A stretch of DNA of 64,000 bases from assembly GCF_000495795.1 (NCBI RefSeq), contig NZ_AWGD01000023.1:43380-107379 (forward strand), read 5' to 3'. The position numbers were made by a program, and so were the translations under genes. The first letter of the stretch is position 1. The number at the start of each line of letters is the position of its first letter. Positions 28,394 through 37,664 of this stretch are shown piece by piece. A model generated the notes under the pieces. The model worked only from the letters and a program-made list of their open reading frames with translations, was not told the origin of the DNA and searched no databases. The stretch is from Asticcacaulis sp. AC460. Its GTDB lineage: Bacteria; Pseudomonadota; Alphaproteobacteria; Caulobacterales; Caulobacteraceae.

Positions 28394-29523
28394 GCTTTTT
28401 CACCAGCCTGAACTTCACCTCGTCCAATGAGGACGGTGAGACCGAACTGCGCGCGCTGCGGATTCGCGGCGGCGACCGGGTATTGTGCCTGACGGCCAGC
28501 GGGACGCGGCCGCTTGACCTGCTGATGTCGGAGGCCGCCGAGGTGGTGGCGCTGGATATCAATCCGGCGCAGAACCAGCTCTTGGCGCTGAAGGTGGCGG
28601 CGTTGCGGGTTTTGGAGGCGGATGAGCTGTACGCCTTTCTGGGGCTGACCGGCGGCGACCGGATGGCCTTGTATCGCAAGGTACGGCCGGCCCTGGGCGA
28701 TCCCGCCTTCTGGGACGCACGGCCCGGTGTGATCAGGGGTGGCGTATGGTATGCCGGGCGGTGGGAGAAGGTGCTGCGTTTCGGCGCCTTCGGGACCGGA
28801 CTGATCCGTGGCCGCCATATCGATGAGTTGTTTGCGGCGCGGACCTTGGAGGACCAGGCGGATATCTGGCGGCGGCATTTCGACGACGGGCTATGGCGGG
28901 GCGCCGTGCGGACGCTGAGTGGCCGCTTCTTCTGGCAGCATGTCATCGGCGAGCCCGGCGGCGCCTTCCTGCCGGACGCAGAGGGGTGCGCGGAGCGGCT
29001 GACCGGCGCCTTTCGTGATGCGGCAGGGCGTTTCTTTTTCCGTGACAGCGACTTTGCGTGGCTGATCTTCCGGGGCCGACATCATCCGGACGCCCTGCCC
29101 GTCCATCTGCGGCGGGAGAATTTGGCGGTGGTGCGTGAGCGGCTCGATCGGCTGACCATAGTCGATGGCAGCCTGGCCGACATGTCCGGGCTAGGCCGGT
29201 TCGATGCCTTCTCGCTGTCGGACTTTGGGTCCTATTGCGACGTGGCTGCCTATGACGCCTGCTGGCGCGGGGTTACGGCCGTGGCGGCTCCGGGCGCGCG
29301 CTACTGCGAGCGGGTGTTCATGAACCCGCTGCCCGCGCCCGTTTCCGTGGATGACAGCCTGTCGGCGGACCTGACCCGCCGCGACAAGGCCATCATCTAT
29401 CACATCCGCGCGGGCTTACTGCCGGGCAAACACCCAGATACGGATCATCCGCCGGCCAATGTGACGCGTCCAGTCGGGGTTGAGGCGGACAAGATCCTCA
29501 GCCCCGGTGATGTCCTGTTGTAG
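28390..29523 (+). CDS. BtaA-like (DUF3419) aminocarboxypropyl-transferase
   Basis: 377 residues of the DUF3419/BtaA family. BtaA moves the 3-amino-3-carboxypropyl group of SAM onto diacylglycerol, the first step of betaine-lipid synthesis. Family features: LNFTSSNEDGETELRAL, a SAM-binding VLCLTASGTRPLDLLMSEAAEVVALDINPAQNQLL region and the C-terminal RRENLAVVRERLDRLTIVDGSL ... FDAFSLSDFGSYCDV. Compared with R. sphaeroides BtaA it may differ in detail, so the substrate is uncertain. The last 36 codons are antisense to the end of the convergent methyltransferase (108-bp overlap) and look non-homologous, suggesting loss of an earlier stop. Confidence 0.82.
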   Translation: MSFFTSLNFTSSNEDGETELRALRIRGGDRVLCLTASGTRPLDLLMSEAAEVVALDINPAQNQLLALKVAALRVLEADELYAFLGLTGGDRMALYRKVRPALGDPAFWDARPGVIRGGVWYAGRWEKVLRFGAFGTGLIRGRHIDELFAARTLEDQADIWRRHFDDGLWRGAVRTLSGRFFWQHVIGEPGGAFLPDAEGCAERLTGAFRDAAGRFFFRDSDFAWLIFRGRHHPDALPVHLRRENLAVVRERLDRLTIVDGSLADMSGLGRFDAFSLSDFGSYCDVAAYDACWRGVTAVAAPGARYCERVFMNPLPAPVSVDDSLSADLTRRDKAIIYHIRAGLLPGKHPDTDHPPANVTRPVGVEADKILSPGDVLL

Positions 29524-30090
29524 CATCAGGATAAGGCCGGCCTTTGAGGCGGCGGCCTGGATGTCGGCTTCGGTATGGGCGAAGCTGGCCAGGCGGACAT
29601 GTTCGCCGTCGGCCGCTGTGAAATTCGCTTGCGTTCCGCCAGCGATCCGATCGGGATGAATTTCCGACATGTAGAAGCGGCCGCCCGGTTTGACAGCATG
29701 GGCGACGCGGGCGAAGAACAGGTGCAGGTCTGAGATATGTTCCAACACCAGGGCGGTCAGGACGGCGTCGAACCGGCCCAGGTCGCCGGTTTGCAGGATA
29801 TCGGCTTCGAGCAGGCGGACGGTATCGAAATTTGCGAGTTTGGTTCGGGCGATAGCCAGCATGCCCGGCGACAGGTCCAGCGCCGTGACGCGGTTACCCT
29901 GAGCGGCCAGGCGGACGGTGTGGCGGCCCGTGCCGCAGCCGATTTCCAGGACATTCCTGTCGCAGACATCGGCATAGACCGGTGGGAAGTACAGATCGTC
30001 GGTCGCGACGGTGGAGTTGGGATAGCTGTCGTAGAGTTGCGCCCAGCGGTCGTAGCCGGCGCGGTTTTCAGTTGAAGGATCGGAGGTCAT
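29416..30090 (-). CDS. Class I SAM-dependent methyltransferase
   Basis: 224 residues. Rossmann-fold methyltransferase with motif I VLEIGCGTGRHTVRLA (about 57-72), motif II VTALDLSPGMLAIAR and the motif III/IV region FDAVLTALVLEHISDL. Size and fold are compatible with a BtaB-type N-methyltransferase that completes betaine lipid from the BtaA product, but many unrelated methyltransferases look the same. The C-terminus is the normal-looking end IGRRMIRIWVFARQ and overlaps the BtaA-like 3' end by 108 bp in antisense. Start GAGGAG is near the ATG. Confidence 0.85.
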   Translation of the reverse strand: MTSDPSTENRAGYDRWAQLYDSYPNSTVATDDLYFPPVYADVCDRNVLEIGCGTGRHTVRLAAQGNRVTALDLSPGMLAIARTKLANFDTVRLLEADILQTGDLGRFDAVLTALVLEHISDLHLFFARVAHAVKPGGRFYMSEIHPDRIAGGTQANFTAADGEHVRLASFAHTEADIQAAASKAGLILMLQQDITGAEDLVRLNPDWTRHIGRRMIRIWVFARQ

Positions 30091-30191
30091 GATACGGCTC
30101 CTCTGTCAGTGCACGCCTTGCACCGAGGAGCGTATTGTTTTGACGGCAGCGCCACAGCCCGATGCGGATATAACGAGGTCGTCAGCCCAGA

Positions 30192-31499
30192 TCAAGAGGC
30201 CGGCGTTACCCGCCAGATAACATTGCCGACGTCGTCCGCCACAAGGATGGCGCCGGTCTTGTCAACCTCGACGCCGACCGGACGGCCCATGGCTTTGCCG
30301 TCGGCGCTGACGAAACCGTCGAGGACGGTTTGCGGCGGGCCCGCTGGACGGCCTCCGCCGAAGGGTACGAAGACCACGTCATAGCCGCTGCGTGGGTTGC
30401 GGTTCCATGAGCCGTGGCTGCCGATCAAGGCGCCGCCAGCGTACTGCGGAATCAGGGGCCCCGTATAGAAGGCCAGGCCCAACGGCGCCACGTGCGTGCC
30501 CAGGGCGTAGTCGGGAACGATAGCCCTGGCGACCAGGTCCGGATTTTGCGGCTCGACGCGGGTATCGATGTGCTGGCCGTAGTAGCTATAGGGCCAGCCG
30601 TAGAAGCCGCCGTCCTTAACTGACGTCAGATAGTCCGGCACGAGGTCGCTGCCCAGTTCGTCGCGTTCGTTGACCACCGTCCATAGCGCGCCCGAATGCG
30701 GTTCCCAGGCCAGGCCGTTGGGATTGCGCAGGCCCGAGGCGAACAGCCGGGTAGCACCAGTGACCAGGTCGATTTCCAGGACGGCGGCGCGGTTTGCCTC
30801 CACTGCCATGCCGCTTTCGGCGACGTTCGAATTGGAGCCGACGGTGGCATAGAGTTTCTTACCGTCGCGGCTGGCCAGAATGTTCTTGGTCCAGTGGTGG
30901 TTGATCGGCCCCGCCGGCAAGTCGGCCACCTTCTGCGGTGTGGCGGTGATGGTGGTGACGCCCGCGGTGTAGGGGACTTTGACGATGGCGTCGGTGTTGG
31001 CGATGTAGAGCGCATCGCCAATCACTTGCATTCCGAAAGGGGAATTCAGGCCGGACAGGAAAGTGGTTTTGGTCTCGGCAACACCGTCGCCATCGGCGTC
31101 GCGCAGCAGGGTGATACGGTTGGCCGAGGGCACGCCGGCGCCGGCCTTGCCCATTACCACCTTCATGATGGTGCCCTTGATGCCCTTGCCGTCTTCGGGC
31201 TTGGGCGGGGCATTGCTTTCGGCGACCAGGACATCGCCGTTGGGCAGGACATGCAGCCAGCGCGGATGGTCGAGACCGGTGGCAAAGGCCTTCACCGTCA
31301 GGCCCGCGGCCGGTTTGGGCGTCGTGCCGGCGGGCCAGCCGATGGCAGGCGCGATCTTGACCGTCGGAAAGGCTGTCTTGGCAGGTTTGGGGATTTGGGG
31401 ATCGGAGCCGACACCGGCCGAGAAAGGCAGTTTGGCGGCCTCACCGCAGGCGGCCAGGGTCAGGGCCAGCAGGCACACGGTGAGATGGGATTTGGGCAT
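30192..31499 (-). CDS. PQQ-dependent sorbosone dehydrogenase-like lipoprotein
   Basis: 435 residues. A lipoprotein signal (LLALTLAAC, Cys18) anchors it to a membrane. The body is a six-bladed beta-propeller of the soluble glucose/sorbosone dehydrogenase family: FATGLDHPRWLHVLPNGDVLVAESN, LNSPFGMQVIGDALYIANTD, NPNGLAWEPHSGALWTVVNERDELG, YAGGALIGSHGSWNRNPRSGYDVVFVPF. PQQ use is inferred from the family. The sugar or alcohol substrate is unknown. Confidence 0.88.
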   Translation of the reverse strand: MPKSHLTVCLLALTLAACGEAAKLPFSAGVGSDPQIPKPAKTAFPTVKIAPAIGWPAGTTPKPAAGLTVKAFATGLDHPRWLHVLPNGDVLVAESNAPPKPEDGKGIKGTIMKVVMGKAGAGVPSANRITLLRDADGDGVAETKTTFLSGLNSPFGMQVIGDALYIANTDAIVKVPYTAGVTTITATPQKVADLPAGPINHHWTKNILASRDGKKLYATVGSNSNVAESGMAVEANRAAVLEIDLVTGATRLFASGLRNPNGLAWEPHSGALWTVVNERDELGSDLVPDYLTSVKDGGFYGWPYSYYGQHIDTRVEPQNPDLVARAIVPDYALGTHVAPLGLAFYTGPLIPQYAGGALIGSHGSWNRNPRSGYDVVFVPFGGGRPAGPPQTVLDGFVSADGKAMGRPVGVEVDKTGAILVADDVGNVIWRVTPAS

Positions 31500-31598
31500 G
31501 GTTGCGCTCCGGTTCGCCGGAAAGCTAGGCCGGTGCGCATGAAAATGCGGTGGGGTTCTGGGTCAAGCCGATAAGTTCGGCGTAAGAAGGAACCAGGT

Positions 31599-33344
31599 TT
31601 AAGCCGCGTGCATCAGGCGGTTGTCGCGGCCTTCCTGGTCGAGGTGCAGGTCCGGCAGAACCGCCAGCATTGGCTTCAGTTGGTCAAGCGACGGCGGCTT
31701 GACCATATAGCCCGCCGCGCCCAGGCTCTCCGCCCGCTTCAGGTCATCCTCATAGGTCGAGCCGCTGCACATGACCACAGCAACCGGCGGGATGGATTTG
31801 TCCTTGCGCAGTTCTTCGAGCATTTCGAACCCGCTCATGCCCGGCATGTTGATGTCCAGCAGCAGCAGGTCGATCGGCTCCTGGTCGCGGCCGGCCTGGC
31901 GCAGCTTGTCCAGCGCCTCCTTGCCGCCCTTGGCCATGATCAGATTGAACTGCAGCCGGTCGCGGACCTGGAGCAGCACCCGCGTCAGTTCCAGGTCGGC
32001 ATCGCGGTCGTCGACCAGCAAAACATTGGCAAGGCGTCGTCCCGTTGTTTCCATCAAGCTCGCTCTGTTGTTATTGGCCGTCACTTCAGGCGTCACGGCG
32101 CCCGGTTTCGGCAGGGTAAAGAGAAAACGCGCGCCGCCCGTATAACCGGAGTCGCACCAGATGTGCCCCTCATGCAGCGCCATCACCTTGCGGCAGATCG
32201 ACAGGCCCAGGCCCGCCCCCTCCTCGTTCAGGTTCAGGCGCTTGAACGGCAGAAAGATGCGCTCGACGTCGTTGCTCGCCAGGCCAGGTCCGTTGTCGCT
32301 GACGCTGAACTGCCACTGGTCACCTAAATCCTTCGCCTCGATGCGGACCTCAACGCCGACCGGACCATGGCGGACGGCATTGCTGACCAGGTTCTGAACC
32401 AGTTGCATCATGTGGGCGCCGTGGGCGTCCACCGTCGGCAGGTCGCCGGCCGTCACCACGGCGCCACGCTCGCGGATCAATTGCGCCAGGTTGCCGATGA
32501 CCGCCCTGACCGTTTCGTCCATATCGACGGCCCGTTTGTTCAGCCGGCTGCGGTCGTCGAGTTGGGTATATTGGAACACCGTGTCGACCAGCATGGCCAT
32601 ACGGTCGGCGGCCTTGTGGATCAGGTCGAAATAGGTATCGCGCAATTCGGGCGGATCTTCGCCCTTGGCGATCAGTTCGGAAAAGGCGCGCACCGTGCGG
32701 ACCGGTTCCTTCAGGTCGTGGGCCAGGGCGCGCGAGAATACCTCCAGCGATTCATGCTGGGCCTCGATACGCACGCGTTGCGCTTCCAGACCCTTGACCT
32801 TGTCCTGAAGGTCTTCCAACAGGCGAACATTTTCCCAGGCGACCGAGGTAATATCCGCCAGGGCATGAAGGATGGCGATGTCATCCTCATCAGCTGGATG
32901 CCGTTCATTCCAGTTGACGACGATGGCGCCCAGCGGCTGTGACCGCCGGATCGGCACGACCAGTATACTTTGCACAGCCGCGGGGTCGTAGGCGCTGCTG
33001 GGAATTCGGCTGTCCTGACGAATATCCGGGATAATGTCGGCAACGCCGCTTAGGATGACGCTGCCTGTCACGGTCCCCTCCAGCGGGAATCGTACCCCTT
33101 TCCACATTTTTTGGGGACCGCTTTGCTCAACACAATGACCTTCGTGGCCGTCGCGAAGAATAAAGGTTGAATCCGCAGCTCCCAGGAGCCCCCGGGCCGC
33201 CTCCGCGGTGGTCAGGGCCAGGGATGACATATCGCGGGTCTCCGACAGGCGCCGAGCAATGTCCACCAACCACGCCATAGCGGAGGCGCGCCTATGGGAA
33301 AAAGCCGTTTCCGCAGGTGACGGAGGAAGGTTCGTGGGAGTCAC
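31599..33344 (-). CDS. GAF sensor histidine kinase with C-terminal receiver
   Basis: 581 residues, apparently cytosolic (no membrane segment). A GAF domain (about 34-178) is followed by a short coiled coil, HisKA with His209 in LAHDLKEPVRTVRAFSEL (the phytochrome-like HDLKEP variant), HATPase_c (LVQNLVSNAVRHG, SDNGPGLASNDVERIF, GAGLGLSICRKV) and a C-terminal receiver (about 445-567) with Asp in LLLLDINMPGMSG. The receiver resembles the single-domain Rcp1 type. The start is taken as GTG 33344 with GAGGA 12 nt upstream; an ATG 22 codons later is possible. Confidence 0.9.
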   Translation of the reverse strand: MTPTNLPPSPAETAFSHRRASAMAWLVDIARRLSETRDMSSLALTTAEAARGLLGAADSTFILRDGHEGHCVEQSGPQKMWKGVRFPLEGTVTGSVILSGVADIIPDIRQDSRIPSSAYDPAAVQSILVVPIRRSQPLGAIVVNWNERHPADEDDIAILHALADITSVAWENVRLLEDLQDKVKGLEAQRVRIEAQHESLEVFSRALAHDLKEPVRTVRAFSELIAKGEDPPELRDTYFDLIHKAADRMAMLVDTVFQYTQLDDRSRLNKRAVDMDETVRAVIGNLAQLIRERGAVVTAGDLPTVDAHGAHMMQLVQNLVSNAVRHGPVGVEVRIEAKDLGDQWQFSVSDNGPGLASNDVERIFLPFKRLNLNEEGAGLGLSICRKVMALHEGHIWCDSGYTGGARFLFTLPKPGAVTPEVTANNNRASLMETTGRRLANVLLVDDRDADLELTRVLLQVRDRLQFNLIMAKGGKEALDKLRQAGRDQEPIDLLLLDINMPGMSGFEMLEELRKDKSIPPVAVVMCSGSTYEDDLKRAESLGAAGYMVKPPSLDQLKPMLAVLPDLHLDQEGRDNRLMHAA

Positions 33345-33508
33345 CGTAAATCAATCCTCTGATTTCTTTGTGCTTCCGAAGCATGACGATACACTAAAAA
33401 GACGATCCGAAAAAGGGACAATCGCGTTGAAAGCGAGTACGTCGCGGCACTGCCGTTAAACCGGAATCAACCGCTTCGCCTTAGGATGGTCTCGGCGGAG
33501 GCACGTAC

Positions 33509-34498
33509 ATGATCAGGGTTTTTCATCTTCCGGCCGGTGCGGGGGGCAAGATTGCCGAAACCCAGATCGACGCCACCCACAATGTTCCGGATGAGCCGGT
33601 ATGGATCGACCTGGTCAATCCGACCGAAGAGGAAGAACGCAACCTCCCGCAGAATCTGAACATCGCCCTGCCCCGTCAGGACGAGATCTGGCGCAACCAC
33701 GCCCTGAACCGGATGTATACGCGCGACGGCATTTCCTACATGACGGCCGCCATGCTGTGCGATGTCGAAAGCGGCACGCCGCGGACCAGCCCGGTGACCT
33801 TTATCCTGACGCCGGAATTCCTGATTACCATCCGGCGGATCGATCCGACCTCGTTCCTGCACTTTTCGGAGAACCTGCTGCTGCATCCCAGGCGGTTTCC
33901 AACCAGCGCCGACGTCATGGAAGGCTTGCTGGAAGAGGTGATCACCCGCGTCGCCGTCCGCCACAAGGACGTCATCAAGGGCATGGACGAACTGTCGCAG
34001 CGCATCTTCAACGAACAAGCCTTCGACAGCCGCCACGGCGATCCGTCGATCCTCATGCGCGGCGTGCTGAAGCGGCTGGGCTACCTGGCCGATCTCAATG
34101 CCAAGATCAATGAGAGCGTTCACAGCCTGGAGCGGCTGCTGACCTATTTCCGCGACGATCATAACCACGGCAAGGACGAGTTGAACCGCGACGCCAACCG
34201 ACTGATCAAGGATTGTAAGTCTCTGGCCGATCAGTCGGGCTTTTTGAACAACCAGATGACGTTCCAGTTGGAAACCAGCCTCGGCATGATCAATGTCGAA
34301 CAGAACCTGATTGCCAAGATCTTCTCGGTGGTGGCGCTGATTTTCCTGCCGCCGTCGCTGGTGGCCGGCTATTTCGGGATGAATTTCAAGAGCATGCCGG
34401 AGTTCGAACTGAGCTGGGGGCAGCCCTTCGCCATTGTGCTGATGCTGCTGTTCGCGGTGGTGCCGTATCTGTGGTTCAAGCGGAAGCGGTGGCTTTAG
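33509..34498 (+). CDS. corA: CorA-family divalent cation transporter
   Basis: 329-residue Mg/Co channel of the CorA family. A large cytoplasmic alpha/beta domain is followed by a long stalk helix and two C-terminal membrane helices (IFSVVALIFLPPSLVAGYFGMNFKSMPE and FAIVLMLLFAVVPYLWF in pieces). The pore motif GMN (YFGMN) is intact, and the C-terminus is basic (KRKRWL). GGAGG precedes the ATG at the right distance. Divergent from the GAF kinase. Confidence 0.94.
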   Translation: MIRVFHLPAGAGGKIAETQIDATHNVPDEPVWIDLVNPTEEEERNLPQNLNIALPRQDEIWRNHALNRMYTRDGISYMTAAMLCDVESGTPRTSPVTFILTPEFLITIRRIDPTSFLHFSENLLLHPRRFPTSADVMEGLLEEVITRVAVRHKDVIKGMDELSQRIFNEQAFDSRHGDPSILMRGVLKRLGYLADLNAKINESVHSLERLLTYFRDDHNHGKDELNRDANRLIKDCKSLADQSGFLNNQMTFQLETSLGMINVEQNLIAKIFSVVALIFLPPSLVAGYFGMNFKSMPEFELSWGQPFAIVLMLLFAVVPYLWFKRKRWL

Positions 34499-34540
34499 GT
34501 CCTGACTCTTTCTGGCAGCGAATCCTGTCACGATATTGCC

Positions 34541-35041
34541 ATGCTTTACTTCGACCAGATGGACACACCCTACGGCACCGCCGCCGCGACCATCGAGGAT
34601 GATGGCGCTTTGGTGGAGTTCACATTCCTCAACGGCGTCATGGCCAATCTGTGGTCGCATGACGCCAAGGCGTTGCCTGCGCCCGGGCGGTTGACGCATG
34701 TGTTCGAGCAGGTCGACCAGTTTTTCGCCAGCACGCGCAGGGATTTTGATCTGGTCTTGCGGCCACGCGGCACACCCTTCCAGCAAAGGGTGTGGCAGGC
34801 GCTGTGCGATATCCCCTTCGGCACCACCATCCATTATCAGGAACTGGCAAGGCGAACGGGCGACGAAAAGGCCATGCGCGCCGTCGGCGCCGCCAATGGC
34901 AAGAACCCCATCGCGCTGATTATCCCGTGCCATCGCGTCATCGGCAAGAACGGATCGCTGACCGGATATGGTGGCGGTTTGCCGTTGAAGCGCGCCCTGC
35001 TCGATTTTGAGATTCCAAAGGCGCAACCCGACCTGCTGTAA
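34541..35041 (+). CDS. ogt: Methylated-DNA-[protein]-cysteine S-methyltransferase
   Basis: 166-residue suicide DNA-repair protein removing O6-alkylguanine. The active-site Cys130 lies in IIPCHRVIGKNG. The HTH-region motif FGTTIHYQELARRTG, the Arg finger segment AMRAVGAANGKNPI and YGGGLPLKRALLDFE are all intact. It is Ogt-like in length, without an Ada N-terminal domain. It lies 42 bp after corA. Confidence 0.94.
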   Translation: MLYFDQMDTPYGTAAATIEDDGALVEFTFLNGVMANLWSHDAKALPAPGRLTHVFEQVDQFFASTRRDFDLVLRPRGTPFQQRVWQALCDIPFGTTIHYQELARRTGDEKAMRAVGAANGKNPIALIIPCHRVIGKNGSLTGYGGGLPLKRALLDFEIPKAQPDLL

Positions 35042-35107
35042 CAGGATTTGTAACGGGTATTCGATGCGCGGCAGCGGTAGAATGGCCGTAACCGGAGGGG
35101 TTGTGTC

Positions 35108-36196
35108 ATGAAACGGATGGCTTTGGTCTTGGCGGCGGCTTTGGCGGCGGTCGGCGTAGCGCAGGCGCGCGCCCAGGACGTGCCGCCGGAGGTTGTCGAC
35201 GCCGTCCAGGCCATCGTCGCCGATGGCTGGCTGCCTTACGACGCCAGCGATCCCGAGAACAGCGGCCCGCCCCCGCCGCAACCGACCGCGGTGGAAATCC
35301 GGAAATGGCAAAGGACCGGTCTGCTGAAAAAGGTCAATGTCACCCCCGCCAAGGCGCCGGACTGGATGATCGACAGCGAAAAGACTGAATATCCCGCCGG
35401 ATGGTGCGGCACAGGCGGCTGCATGATCGAAGTCTGGTCGCCCGATGACAATGGTCACTACGTCCGGACGTTCCGCAACCAGGTCCGCCTATTCAAGGTA
35501 CGCCGCATTCCCGGCAAGGATTTCGGCTGGATCGAAACCGATTTTCACGGTTCCGCCTGCGGGCTGGCCGGCGTCGAAGCCTGTCCCTGGGGCTTCGAAT
35601 GGCGCGACGACGGTCTGGGCAAGTTCGCCATGCGGGCATCGTGGCGGTTTACCAAAAAGGACCTGGTCCGCACCGGCGTAGCGCCCCAGGCGATAGATAC
35701 GGTTCGGGATGCATCGCCGGACACACCCCCGCCACCTATGGCGGCCGTCATGGCCGCGAATACGACGGCCTGCGCCTCGGTTGACGCCAAGGTGTCGCAC
35801 GATGGCGCCATCAACCGGACCCCGGACCTGAACGGCGACGGCATCGACGACTGGAGCTATGACGGCTACTGGATGAGCTGCTACATATCAGAATCCGCGA
35901 CCGGAGATCTGGTCGTGGCCACCACTGAAGACGGCACTCCGGTCGACTATTGCCCCATGCTGGATTGCGGCGCGCACATCTGGGTCTCCCTTCGCGAAGG
36001 CGGGAGCGTTACATGGCAAGCCGTGGACCTGAACCCGCAGCGAGCCTATGGTATCGTCTACCGCGTCGCCGCACCGGTTCAGCTTGTCGAACTGCGCGAT
36101 CTCGACGGAGTGGCCCCGGACAGCACTGAGTCCTGCGATACCTTCTTCATCAAACAATGCGTCCTGGTGCCGATTTCACTGTCGCCAAAGCCGTGA
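35108..36196 (+). CDS. Hypothetical secreted Cys-rich protein with a calcium-binding-like motif
   Basis: 362 residues. The signal peptide ends AQARAQ (about 23). The mature part has about ten cysteines, often in close pairs (WCGTGGCMIE, CGLAGVEACPWG, CPMLDCGAH, CDTFFIKQC), suggesting disulfides. A single DLNGDGIDDWSYDG sequence near 265 fits a DxNxDGxxD calcium-binding loop, as in EF-hand or thrombospondin-3 repeats. A proline run (PDTPPPPM) links two halves. I do not recognise the family. Confidence 0.75.
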   Translation: MKRMALVLAAALAAVGVAQARAQDVPPEVVDAVQAIVADGWLPYDASDPENSGPPPPQPTAVEIRKWQRTGLLKKVNVTPAKAPDWMIDSEKTEYPAGWCGTGGCMIEVWSPDDNGHYVRTFRNQVRLFKVRRIPGKDFGWIETDFHGSACGLAGVEACPWGFEWRDDGLGKFAMRASWRFTKKDLVRTGVAPQAIDTVRDASPDTPPPPMAAVMAANTTACASVDAKVSHDGAINRTPDLNGDGIDDWSYDGYWMSCYISESATGDLVVATTEDGTPVDYCPMLDCGAHIWVSLREGGSVTWQAVDLNPQRAYGIVYRVAAPVQLVELRDLDGVAPDSTESCDTFFIKQCVLVPISLSPKP

Positions 36197-36233
36197 GACT
36201 GGCTTAAGTGTTCGCCAGTCCATGGGGAATACT

Positions 36234-36761
36234 ATGAAGCAGGTTGTCGTTCTGGGTTTTGCGATTCTGGCTTTGAGCGCCTGCGGGCGCAAGGCCGACA
36301 ATGACAATGGCGCTGTGGTCGAACTGGCCCAGACGGTCGACTATACGCCGGCAGAAAAGGCCGCCCTGCTGGCCGCCATGCCGGCGCCGTTCAATGCCGC
36401 TGACCTGGCCGACGGCGAAAAGCAGTTCGCCAAGTGCCGGTCGTGTCACACCATCACCGCCGATAAGTCGAACCTCACCGGACCGCACCTGTATGGCGTC
36501 TTCGGCCGCAAGTCGGGCACCGAACCCGGCTATCTCTTCACAGAGGCTATGACCGGGCACGATACGGTGTGGGATTTCGCCACGCTGGATACCTTTATCT
36601 CCGCACCGCAGGCGACGGTGAAAGGCACGAAGATGAGCTTTCAGGGTATTGCCGATGCTGAACATCGCCGCAATCTGATCGCCTATCTGAAAGTCCAGAC
36701 CACGCCAAGGCCTGAGCCTGTGCCGGCAACGTCGGAGAGCGCTTCAGCGTCGGTGGAATAA
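36234..36761 (+). CDS. Cytochrome c family lipoprotein
   Basis: 175 residues from the second ATG (36234, with GGGGA at good spacing; ATG 36222 is the alternative). The lipoprotein signal ends LALSAC (Cys16-like lipobox). The single heme c site is CRSCH, with LTGPHLYGVFGRKSG downstream and the axial Met in GTKMSFQGI, i.e. a class I cytochrome c552-like protein. The C-terminus is Pro/Ser-rich. It is probably a membrane-anchored electron carrier. Confidence 0.92.
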   Translation: MKQVVVLGFAILALSACGRKADNDNGAVVELAQTVDYTPAEKAALLAAMPAPFNAADLADGEKQFAKCRSCHTITADKSNLTGPHLYGVFGRKSGTEPGYLFTEAMTGHDTVWDFATLDTFISAPQATVKGTKMSFQGIADAEHRRNLIAYLKVQTTPRPEPVPATSESASASVE

Positions 36762-36771
36762 GGTTCAAATC

Positions 36772-37581
36772 TTACTGATCGTAACCCGGGTTTTCGCGCT
36801 TCAGCTTGCGGATCAGACCCGGCCAGGTCAGCATGCCAACAAAGCCCACCCCCATCGCCAGGGGCGCGACCTTGTCCTGGATGTCCTGGCCGACCTCAAT
36901 CAGATTGTCGCGGCCGGCGCTTAAGGCCGCAATCTGCTGGCGGCAGGCCTGTTCCAGGAAATACATGATGGTAAAGGCTTCCGCCGCCGTCGAGCCCCAG
37001 GTCAGGGTGCCGTGGTTGCGCAGGATCAGCACGCGTTTGCTGCCGATATCCGAGACGATCCGCGCGCGCTCCTCCAGGTCCAGCGCCACGCCCTCATAGT
37101 CGTGATAGGCGATCTGCGGCCGCAGCAGCAGGGAGTTCTGACTCAGGGGCAACAAGCCTTCCTTCTGCGCCGATACGCCGGTCATGGCGTCGGTATGCAG
37201 GTGCAGAACGAAATGGGCATCGCCCAGAGCCGAATGGATGGCGCTATGGATGGTGAAGCCGGCGGGGTTGATCATGGCCTTGTTGTCGCCGATCGCATTG
37301 CCGTCAATGTCGATCTTGACCAGGTCCGATGCCGTCATCTCGTCGAAGAAGGTACCGTAGGGGTTGATCAGGAAATGGTCGACTTCAGCGGGCGCGTAGC
37401 TGCCGTCCGGTTGTTTCACCAGCGAGTCCTTCGCCGGAACGCGCGCCGAGATGTGGGTGAAGATCAGGTCGTCCCAGCCGAACAACGCCACGAGGCGGTA
37501 CAGCGCCGCCAGGTCGCACCGCTTCTGCCATTCCGCGTCGGAGATATGGGCGTGGGTTCGAACCTGATCGTCGTGCGGCAT
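36772..37581 (-). CDS. Class II aldolase/adducin family protein
   Basis: 269 residues. The class II aldolase fold has zinc-ligand-type histidines: LIFTHISARVP, FVLHLHTDAMTGVSAQ (HxH) and LRNHGTLTWGST (third His). Members are sugar-phosphate aldolases or epimerases, or adducin-like proteins without known activity. This one ends with TWPGLIRKLKRENPGYDQ, a tail common in an uncharacterised alphaproteobacterial and fungal group. The substrate is not determinable. Confidence 0.9.
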   Translation of the reverse strand: MPHDDQVRTHAHISDAEWQKRCDLAALYRLVALFGWDDLIFTHISARVPAKDSLVKQPDGSYAPAEVDHFLINPYGTFFDEMTASDLVKIDIDGNAIGDNKAMINPAGFTIHSAIHSALGDAHFVLHLHTDAMTGVSAQKEGLLPLSQNSLLLRPQIAYHDYEGVALDLEERARIVSDIGSKRVLILRNHGTLTWGSTAAEAFTIMYFLEQACRQQIAALSAGRDNLIEVGQDIQDKVAPLAMGVGFVGMLTWPGLIRKLKRENPGYDQ

Positions 37582-37664
37582 GGCGGCGTTTCCTTATAGT
37601 TGCCCATATTGGAAACCCGATTTGCCGCCTTGGCAAGCCTAAACCCAATTGCCGTAAGGGAAGC

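Noticed and set aside
30138..30157. GACGGCAGCGCCACAG as a weak operator copy
   Set aside because: Only the left half matches. It lies between the methyltransferase and PQQ-type genes with no second half-site.
33467..35458. 663-codon minus-strand open frame over corA and ogt
   Set aside because: Spans two convincing plus-strand genes and has a His/Arg/Gln-rich composition typical of GC shadows.
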